From Sulfuriferula multivorans (GTDB lineage Bacteria; Pseudomonadota; Gammaproteobacteria; Burkholderiales; Sulfuriferulaceae), in contig NZ_BGOW01000044.1 of assembly GCF_003851125.1 (NCBI RefSeq), positions 1 to 37,211 of the forward strand: a stretch of DNA of 37,211 nt, given 5' to 3'. The translations under genes and the position numbers were made by a program. The first letter of the stretch is position 1. Each line of letters starts with the position of its first letter. The notes under the pieces are model-generated. The model did not search any database. It worked only from the letters and a program-made list of their open reading frames with translations, and was not told where the DNA came from. Below are positions 31,400 to 37,211 of the stretch, in pieces.

Positions 31400-31625
31400 T
31401 CCAAGCCCTTTCTATTATTTCCCGATTATTGTGCACAAACTGTGCAATGTCGTTTAGCTCGGTTGCTGACAAGCCATAGCTGCTCGCAAGGCTTACATCT
31501 TGCGCAATCCAGAATTTTGCTACCGATTCACCTTTGCGTACGTGGATATGCAGTGGCTCCAGCGGATTGCCTTCGTTGGAGTAGAAAAATAGCTTGTAGC
31601 CTTTGTAACGCAGAATTACCGGCAT
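31383..31625 (-). CDS. DUF4160 protein
   Basis: An 80-residue DUF4160 protein. The family pattern PVILRYKGYKLFFYSNEGNPLEPLHIHVRKG is complete, with the HIHV motif; FWIAQDVSLASSYGLSATELNDI and REIIERAWNEFF follow. It is first of the overlapping DUF4160-DUF2442 pair. The ATG at 31625 is preferred over a TTG two codons upstream. The family is often called a possible toxin, but no activity is established. Confidence 0.88.
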   Translation of the reverse strand: MPVILRYKGYKLFFYSNEGNPLEPLHIHVRKGESVAKFWIAQDVSLASSYGLSATELNDIAQFVHNNREIIERAWNEFFG

Positions 31626-31887
31626 AGTCAATTCACCATGGCTTACTCAACAACAAAACATAATCCGAGTTACGCAGTCATTGTTGCGTCGAGAATAATC
31701 ATCCAGTGAAAAAAGCAAAAGGGACCGGATTCTGCACCCTGGGCCTTTCGCGTGGTTTGGCTTGGCGTTGCTGTCCGGTCATTTGCTCTATTGTATCCAA
31801 ACCGAATAATCGGAAACCACGGTTTCTATGCCACAAATCCAGAACCAGCGTCAAAACAAAACCGCCGAGCCCGCCATGAACAGCTCA

Positions 31888-32940
31888 TCAAAACCAAACC
31901 CGCACCACCGTCTGCGCCTCGCCCTCGCTACGCGCGCGGATCTCCCCGATCCGGTAAACCGTCTCCCCCGCCGCAGCCAGGTTCTGCATCGCCGCCTCGG
32001 CGTGTTCTGCGGCCACCACCACCACCATGCCGATGCCGCAGTTGAAGGTGCGGTGCATCTCGCTGTCCGCCACGCCGCCGTGTTTCTGCATCCAGTGGAA
32101 TAGCGGCGGCATGTCCCACGACTGGACGTCGATATCCGCCATCAGGTGTTCGGGCAGGATGCGCGGCACGTTGCCGGTGAGTCCGCCGCCGGTGATGTGC
32201 GCCATGCCTTTAACCGGCATGGCCTGCATCAGGGCCAGCAGCGGCTTGACGTAGATGCGGGTGGGGGTCATCAGCACATCGCCCAAGGGGCGGCCATGGA
32301 AATCGGCGTCCACGTCGGCGCCGCTGATTTCGAGGATTTTGCGGATCAGCGAGTAGCCGTTGGAGTGGGCGCCGCTGGAGGCCAGCCCGAGCACCGCGTC
32401 GCCGGGGCAGATGGTGCTGCCGTCGATCACCGCTTCACGTTCCACCACGCCCACCGCGAAGCCCGCCAGGTCGTATTCGCCGGCCGGGTACATGCCCGGC
32501 ATTTCCGCGGTCTCGCCGCCGATCAGCGCGCAACCGGCCTGCTCGCAGCCCTGCGCGATACCCTTGATGACCTGTTCCGCCACGTCCACGTCGAGCTTGC
32601 CGCAGGCGAAGTAGTCGAGGAAGAACAGTGGCTCGGCGCCCTGCACCAGGATGTCGTTGACGCTCATGCCGACCAGGTCGATGCCGACGGTGTCGTGCCG
32701 GTTCAGCATGAAGGCGAGCTTGAGCTTGGTGCCGACGCCGTCGGTGCCGGATACCAGCACCGGGTTTTTGTATCGGGCGGGCAGGCCCATCAGTGCGCCG
32801 AAACCGCCGATGCCGCCCAGCACTTCCGGGCGCATGGTGCGCTTTGCCCAGGGTTTGATGCGGTCTACCAGGGCATCGCCGGCGTCGATGTCCACGCCTG
32901 CGTCACGATAGGAAAGGGAGGGTTTGTTGGGAGAAGTCAC
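31888..32940 (-). CDS. purM: Phosphoribosylformylglycinamidine cyclo-ligase (AIR synthetase)
   Basis: A 350-residue PurM, which makes aminoimidazole ribotide from FGAM with ATP in purine synthesis. The family segments [54 protein letters not shown] and [13 protein letters not shown] are present. The GTG at 32940 is the start. It is divergent from the AI-2E permease gene, 46 bases apart, an arrangement common in betaproteobacteria. Between its 3' end and the DUF4160 gene lie 262 bases where I see no gene. Confidence 0.96.
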   Translation of the reverse strand: MTSPNKPSLSYRDAGVDIDAGDALVDRIKPWAKRTMRPEVLGGIGGFGALMGLPARYKNPVLVSGTDGVGTKLKLAFMLNRHDTVGIDLVGMSVNDILVQGAEPLFFLDYFACGKLDVDVAEQVIKGIAQGCEQAGCALIGGETAEMPGMYPAGEYDLAGFAVGVVEREAVIDGSTICPGDAVLGLASSGAHSNGYSLIRKILEISGADVDADFHGRPLGDVLMTPTRIYVKPLLALMQAMPVKGMAHITGGGLTGNVPRILPEHLMADIDVQSWDMPPLFHWMQKHGGVADSEMHRTFNCGIGMVVVVAAEHAEAAMQNLAAAGETVYRIGEIRARSEGEAQTVVRVWF

Positions 32941-32986
32941 GGCGAGCTCGCGTTTTGTTTGGAAAATTCATGCTATTTTACCGCAA

Positions 32987-34045
32987 ATGAACGCTACCCA
33001 ACCGAACCGCGACTTTGCCTGGATACTCGCCGCCGTGCTTGTCACGGGCGGGCTGCTGTATCTGCTTTCCCCCATTCTTACGCCATTTCTGCTGGCGGCG
33101 ATTCTGGCCTATATCTGCCACCCGCTGGCCGATCGGCTGGAGCGCATGAAACTGCCGCGCGGGGCGGCGGCAGGCATCGTGATCATCGTGCTGGGGCTGG
33201 TGTTTTTCCTGCTGGCATTGATCCTGTTGCCGATGATACAGACCGAGACCAGCCATTTCATTGCCAGCCTGCCGAGATATGTGGACTGGCTGCAAAACAG
33301 CGCTGCACCATGGTTGCAGGAGCATCTGGGCGTCACCTTGCCCGATGCCGAGGGACTCAAGCAGCTGCTGTCCGATCACCTGCAAGGTGCGGGCAGCGCC
33401 GCCGGCAGTGCCGCAGTCTGGCTGAAAACCGGCACGCTGGGCATCGTCAGCCTGGTCGCCAACCTGGTGCTGATCCCGGTGGTGTTCTTTTATCTGCTGC
33501 GCGACTGGGATGTGATGATTGACTGGGCAGATGGACTGGTGCCACGGCGCTGGCACTCCAAAGTCCGCCAGCTGGCGACGGAAATCGATGCGGTATTGTC
33601 GGAGTTCTTGCGCGGCCAGCTCTCGGTCATGCTCATCATGGCGGTGTTCTACACCACAGGGTTGTGGATCGCCGGGCTGGATTACGCCCTGCCGATCGGC
33701 ATCCTGGCCGGACTGCTGGTGTTCGTGCCGTATATGGGCGCGATCTCGGGCATGGCGCTGGCCACGCTGGCCGGACTGGTGCAGTTCTCCAGCCTGTCGG
33801 GAATGATTCCGGTATGGGTGGTATTCGGCATCGGCCAGCTGGTGGAAGGCTATGTGGTGGTGCCGCGCCTGGTCGGCGAACGCATCGGCCTGCACCCGGT
33901 GATGGTGATTTTTGCGCTGCTGGCGTTCGGCGAAGTGTTCGGTTTTTTCGGCGTGCTGCTGGCATTGCCCATCTCCGCCATGCTGCTGGTGGCACTGCGC
34001 CACATCCGGGCGGCTTATCAGCACAGCAGTCTGTATCAGGACTGA
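32987..34045 (+). CDS. AI-2E family (PerM-like) membrane permease
   Basis: A 352-residue integral membrane protein of the AI-2E/PerM family, with about seven to eight membrane segments. The two N-terminal segments (about 10-60) and the C-terminal block of five are typical. A loop region (about 95-200) lies between. Motifs include LVFVPYMGAISGM, VVVPRLVGERIGLHPVMVIFALLAFGEVFGFFGVLLALP. Family roles include signal export and Na+/H+ exchange; for this member the role is unknown. The ATG at 32987 is chosen; a longer frame from 32924 runs into purM. Confidence 0.9.
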   Translation: MNATQPNRDFAWILAAVLVTGGLLYLLSPILTPFLLAAILAYICHPLADRLERMKLPRGAAAGIVIIVLGLVFFLLALILLPMIQTETSHFIASLPRYVDWLQNSAAPWLQEHLGVTLPDAEGLKQLLSDHLQGAGSAAGSAAVWLKTGTLGIVSLVANLVLIPVVFFYLLRDWDVMIDWADGLVPRRWHSKVRQLATEIDAVLSEFLRGQLSVMLIMAVFYTTGLWIAGLDYALPIGILAGLLVFVPYMGAISGMALATLAGLVQFSSLSGMIPVWVVFGIGQLVEGYVVVPRLVGERIGLHPVMVIFALLAFGEVFGFFGVLLALPISAMLLVALRHIRAAYQHSSLYQD

Positions 34046-34062
34046 ACCTGAAAACTGCTTTG

Positions 34063-34232
34063 GCCACAAAGTTCACAGAGGACACGGAGATGAAACGGGT
34101 TCCACATATTTTTCTGTTCACCTGACGGGTGAAGTCAATATTTACGACAACCAATTATTTTTGCGCGTTGGGCGGCGGGTCGCCCATCCCTGCGAACCCC
34201 GTTGCCTCCGTGAACTCTGAGTTCTCCGTGGC
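34063..34232 (+). repeat. CACAGAG-type inverted repeat, copy 3
   Basis: GCCACAAAGTTCACAGAGGA (from 34063) pairs with a right arm ending at 34232 (GTTCTCCGTGGC). It is the same family as 6579-6629 and 8129-8214, but the loop is about 116 bases and holds two further small hairpins (TTCACC-TGAC-GGGTGAA; GGGCG-GCGGGT-CGCCC). It occupies the AI-2E permease-purC gap. Confidence 0.75.
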
Positions 34233-34260
34233 TACAAATGCTTCTGTCTAAGCTGAACGG

Positions 34261-34266
34261 TATAAT
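34261..34266 (+). promoter_or_regulatory. purC -10 box
   Basis: A perfect TATAAT 27 bases before the purC ATG. No strong -35 box is seen at the right distance. It follows directly after the CACAGAG repeat. Confidence 0.4.
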
Positions 34267-34293
34267 GCGGGTTTTGCCACGACTGCTACCGCC

Positions 34294-35175
34294 ATGACCA
34301 CGCCGCTGCTCGAATCCGCCATTCCCTCCCTGCAATTGCTGTCGCGCGGCAAGGTGCGCGATGTTTACGCGGTAGACGACCGGCGCCTGCTGATTGTCGC
34401 CAGCGACCGCCTGTCCGCCTTCGATGTGGTGCTGCCCACGCCGATCCCGGGCAAGGGCGCGATGCTGACGGAAATTTCGCATTTCTGGTTCGGCAAGCTG
34501 GGGCACATCATCCCCAATCATCTGACTGGCGACACACCGGAATCGGTGGTGGCGGAAAACGAGCGCGATCAGGTGGCAGGCCGCGCCATGGTGGTGAAGC
34601 GCCTGCAACCGCTGCCGGTGGAAGCCATTGTGCGCGGTTATCTGGTCGGTTCAGGCTGGAAGGAATATCAGAGCCATGGCAGCGTATGCGGCATCGCGCT
34701 GCCCGCCGGCCTGCAACAGGCGGGCAAACTGCCAAAGCCGATTTTCACCCCCTCCACCAAGGCGGCGATGGGCGCACACGACGAAAACATCGATTTCGCC
34801 CGCGCCGAACAACTGCTGGGTGCCGGCATCGCCGCCCAGGTGCGTGACGCCAGCATCGCCCTGTATACCCAGGCGGCGGAGTATGCGCTTACCCGCGGCA
34901 TCATCATTGCCGACACCAAGTTCGAGTTTGGTCTGGATGCAGCGGGCAAGCTGTACCTGATCGACGAAGTGCTGACCCCGGATTCTTCCCGCTTCTGGCC
35001 GGCCGATCAGTACCAGCCCGGCAGCAATCCGCCCAGCTACGACAAGCAGTTCGTACGTGACTGGCTGGAGGCTTCCGGCTGGAACAAGCAGGCGCCTGCG
35101 CCGGAATTACCGGTTGAAGTCGCTGCAAAAACCGCAGAGAAATACCGCGAAGCAGTCGCGCGACTGACTACTTGA
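34294..35175 (+). CDS. purC: Phosphoribosylaminoimidazole-succinocarboxamide synthase
   Basis: A 293-residue PurC of the long form, which joins CAIR and aspartate using ATP in purine synthesis. Family segments are [63 protein letters not shown] and [14 protein letters not shown]. The ATG at 34294 is preceded by a TATAAT box but no strong ribosome site. It is in the same neighbourhood as purM but not in an operon with it. Its end overlaps the converging hydrolase gene by 8 bases. Confidence 0.96.
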   Translation: MTTPLLESAIPSLQLLSRGKVRDVYAVDDRRLLIVASDRLSAFDVVLPTPIPGKGAMLTEISHFWFGKLGHIIPNHLTGDTPESVVAENERDQVAGRAMVVKRLQPLPVEAIVRGYLVGSGWKEYQSHGSVCGIALPAGLQQAGKLPKPIFTPSTKAAMGAHDENIDFARAEQLLGAGIAAQVRDASIALYTQAAEYALTRGIIIADTKFEFGLDAAGKLYLIDEVLTPDSSRFWPADQYQPGSNPPSYDKQFVRDWLEASGWNKQAPAPELPVEVAAKTAEKYREAVARLTT

Positions 35176-35908
35176 ACTGCTGGTTCAGGTAGGTCGCCAC
35201 GATATCCACCAGCTGGGTATCCATATCGGTGAAAAAATGGTCCGCACGCGCCACCTGCATCTGCTCCGAGCCCGGTTTGCCCTGCAGTGTCGCTTTGCGT
35301 GCCGCCGCATTGTTCAGCACGTCGGGCAGATCGTTCTGGCCGTATAAGTCCAGCACCGGCATGTTGACCTTGCGGTAATCCGCGCGGATCGGTATACCGA
35401 TGGCCACCCATGCTTTGACCGCCGGGTCAGGCCGGCCAGACAGATATTCATAACTCATGCGCGACCCCATGCTGTGCGAAACAAAACCGATTTTGGCGTA
35501 ACCTTTGGCCTTGAGAAAATCCACGGCCAGTTTCAGGCGTTGCGCCGCTTCAGGTAGCGTGGCCGTGTAGGCTGCTGCTTTGGCGGCATTATCCAGCACC
35601 GGCATCTGCACCGACAGCGTGGTGTAGCCGCGGTCCGGCAACTGGCTGCGCAATACGCCGATCAGGCCCCAGTCGGGATGGATACCCATCCCATGCACGA
35701 TCACCAGCGCCGCTCTGGCATCCTTGGCCGGGGTGTAGAGCGTTAAAAACTTGTGCCCGTTGGGCTGTTCCAGATAGACCGGATCGCCCACCACCACACC
35801 CGGAACAACCTCGTCCGCCCATTTTTTCTCGCGCGCATAATCCGACGCATCCGCCGCAAAGGCGCTGCTGGTCATCATTAACAACACAATCATCCACAAT
35901 GTGCGCAT
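35168..35908 (-). CDS. Secreted alpha/beta hydrolase, DUF3530-like
   Basis: A 246-residue protein with a signal peptide (1-18). An alpha/beta-hydrolase fold follows: oxyanion segment VIVHGMG, nucleophile SHSMG where GxSxG is usual (first Gly replaced by Ser), likely catalytic Asp in YGQNDLP and His in ADHFFTDM. The family (DUF3530) has no defined substrate. GAGGGG lies about 7 bases before the ATG. It is 28 bases after the TauE/SafE permease gene on the same strand, so the three genes here (111-residue protein, permease, hydrolase) are probably one transcript. Confidence 0.83.
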   Translation of the reverse strand: MRTLWMIVLLMMTSSAFAADASDYAREKKWADEVVPGVVVGDPVYLEQPNGHKFLTLYTPAKDARAALVIVHGMGIHPDWGLIGVLRSQLPDRGYTTLSVQMPVLDNAAKAAAYTATLPEAAQRLKLAVDFLKAKGYAKIGFVSHSMGSRMSYEYLSGRPDPAVKAWVAIGIPIRADYRKVNMPVLDLYGQNDLPDVLNNAAARKATLQGKPGSEQMQVARADHFFTDMDTQLVDIVATYLNQQFK

Positions 35909-35936
35909 ATCATTCCCCTCGCTGCTTTGGTTGGAC

Positions 35937-36734
35937 TCAGGTCAGACTCAACATCATCTTGATACCCAGACTATAGAGCAATACGGCGAAAATTTTCTTA
36001 AGGGTCGCAACCGGAAGTTTATGCGCAGCCCGTGCGCCCAGCGGCGCGGTAAAAATGCTCGCCAGCGCCACCAGCACCAGTGCCGGCAGGTAGACATAGT
36101 CCAGGCTATGGGCGGGCATGGCCGTGGCGTTCCAGCCGGACAAAATATAGCCCAGCGTGCCGGCCAGTGCGATGGGAAAACCGATCGCCGCGGAAGTGCC
36201 GATGGCTTCGTGCATTTTGGCATTGCACCACAGCATGAATGGCACCGACAGCGTACCGCCGCCGATGCCCACCCAGCTCGACACCATGCCGATCACATTG
36301 CCCACGGCAAACATCGCCGCAGTGCCGGGCAAGCCGCGATGAGCCTGCGGCTTGATGTTGAGCAACATCTGGGTGGCGGCGTAAAACAGGAATGCAACGA
36401 AGAAATACTTGAGAAACGTGGCGGGCAGCAAGGTGGCAAGCCAGGCGCCAACCAGCGTGCCAGTCACGATTCCCGGACTGATGCGGCGCATCGCAACCCA
36501 GTTGACCGCCCGGTGCGCATGATGCGCGCGCACGCTGGAGAGCGAAGTGAAGGCGATGATCGCCAGCGAGGTGGCCAGCGCGAACAGCAGCACGCGGTCG
36601 GCGGGAAATCCCTCGGCGCTGAAAATAAACACCAGCACCGGCACCATCAGCAAGCCGCCACCCACGCCCAGCAAACCCGCCACAAAACCCGACACCAGAC
36701 CCAACGCAAGGTAGTGCGGAAGGTAATGAGTCAC
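35937..36734 (-). CDS. TauE/SafE-family membrane permease
   Basis: A 265-residue integral membrane protein with about eight membrane segments and the internal two-fold pattern of the family: GFVAGLLGVGGGLLMVPVL near the start and SSWVGIGGGTLSVPFML in the second half, each with the glycine-rich turn. Members export or import sulfite, sulfoacetate or other organic anions. The GTG at 36734 has AGGGG about 6 bases upstream. It begins 8 bases after the stop of the 111-residue protein gene, which points to co-translation. The substrate cannot be told from sequence. Confidence 0.9.
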   Translation of the reverse strand: MTHYLPHYLALGLVSGFVAGLLGVGGGLLMVPVLVFIFSAEGFPADRVLLFALATSLAIIAFTSLSSVRAHHAHRAVNWVAMRRISPGIVTGTLVGAWLATLLPATFLKYFFVAFLFYAATQMLLNIKPQAHRGLPGTAAMFAVGNVIGMVSSWVGIGGGTLSVPFMLWCNAKMHEAIGTSAAIGFPIALAGTLGYILSGWNATAMPAHSLDYVYLPALVLVALASIFTAPLGARAAHKLPVATLKKIFAVLLYSLGIKMMLSLT

Positions 36735-36742
36735 GCCAACCC

Positions 36743-37078
36743 CTAGATTTGCGCCTTCAGGCGCATGGCTTCTTCATTGAAGGCGCCGTCAATCTTGTGC
36801 ACGACGTCTTCCACCATGCGGAATCCTTCCACCGGGGCGTCGTCTTTCATGTAGAACAGCCGGATCGGCCCCAGTGTCTTGATGGCCTGGGCGCGCTCGA
36901 TGGCGTCCGCAGGGGTGGCCAGGCCGCTATTCTGGTACATGTCGGCGATGACTTTGCCTGCCACCGGATTTTTGTGCGAACCGTTGCGCGCCGCCGCCAG
37001 GGTAGCTTCTGCATCACCATCCATGATGTCGTATTTGGAATGGCTGCCAACATAGGTCAAAAGTTCGATAAACGTCAT
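36743..37078 (-). CDS. Unrecognised 111-residue protein
   Basis: A soluble, helical 111-residue protein with no signal peptide and no Cys. I do not recognise a family. The ATG at 37078 has a perfect AAGGAG ribosome site about 7 bases upstream, so it is a real gene. Segments such as GDAEATLAAARNGSHKNPVAGKVIAD and RLFYMKDDAPVEGFRMVEDVVHKID look well folded. It is first of a probable three-gene transcript with the TauE/SafE permease and the hydrolase. The 133 bases after it to the window end hold nothing I recognise. Confidence 0.7.
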   Translation of the reverse strand: MTFIELLTYVGSHSKYDIMDGDAEATLAAARNGSHKNPVAGKVIADMYQNSGLATPADAIERAQAIKTLGPIRLFYMKDDAPVEGFRMVEDVVHKIDGAFNEEAMRLKAQI

Positions 37079-37211
37079 GTGTAGCTCCTTAGATAGTGTC
37101 GTCACGAGATAGCGAGTCAAAGCACCAAGCAGCGTATGCGGACTGCGGCCAGGAATGAGGAAGCGTTTTTAACGTAGCGCGTAGCGATGCCCCGCCAGCG
37201 TTTGAGATGCA

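Noticed and set aside
31888-33522. Long plus-strand frame across purM
   Set aside because: Antisense shadow of a highly conserved gene, caused by high GC and codon bias.

Overview
This window looks like chromosome of a betaproteobacterium, probably in or near the Nitrosomonadales (Gallionella/Sulfuricella-like). That is inferred from protein character, moderately high GC, the purM/AI-2E permease pair and the intergenic repeat families. No rRNA is present, so the genus cannot be fixed.

Layout. (1) 1-1850 is accessory: a probable insertion-sequence end, a secreted DUF4124-type protein with an internal duplication, a CcdA/CcdB toxin-antitoxin pair and dispersed repeats. (2) 1900-8114 is a glycine-cleavage operon behind a tandem glycine riboswitch: lipA, gcvT, gcvH, gcvPA, tpx (thiol peroxidase), gcvPB; dgkA follows. 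(3) 8672-13620 is a metal-response (probably copper) block: a CusS/CusR-like two-component system, divergent from a Met-rich periplasmic protein, a membrane-anchored cytochrome c, a CusF-like copper protein, a DUF302 protein and a SHOCT protein. No efflux pump or copper oxidase is in view. (4) 13732-20353 is envelope and lipid work: a GT4 glycosyltransferase overlapping a PAP2 phosphatase, a zinc phospholipase C-like protein, a PfkB kinase, a SlyB-like lipoprotein, an OlsB/OlsA-like ornithine-lipid pair and ApaH. (5) 20389-24442 holds a Rep/UvrD helicase, a zinc-ribbon Sel1-repeat protein, cytochrome c5, tRNA-Arg(CCG) and a DUF971 protein.

(6) 24445-28009 is the most unusual biochemical locus: a B12-binding-type radical SAM protein ending in the CCAEP tail (the Cys form of a family known with selenocysteine), an ATP-grasp ligase and a fructosamine-kinase-type kinase. 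The genes are 3 bases apart or overlap as TGATG, which suggests a small pathway with an unknown product. The kinase is frameshifted just after its start. (7) 28010-31640 is an accessory island: a BrnT/BrnA pair split by a 139-141 bp inverted-repeat element and carrying a frameshift, a HEPN-motif protein, a second inverted-repeat element, an IS110 remnant, small hypothetical proteins and a DUF4160/DUF2442 pair. (8) 31888-37078 returns to core genes: purM, an AI-2E family permease, purC, an alpha/beta hydrolase, a TauE/SafE permease and an unrecognised small protein.

At least three repeat families recur between genes: a CACAGAG-type hairpin (three copies, two inside or next to the glycine operon), an 88-bp element found in opposite orientation 28 kb apart, and a GC-rich cruciform family around 28.0-30.5 kb. 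All calls come from reading the sequence; no database search was run.
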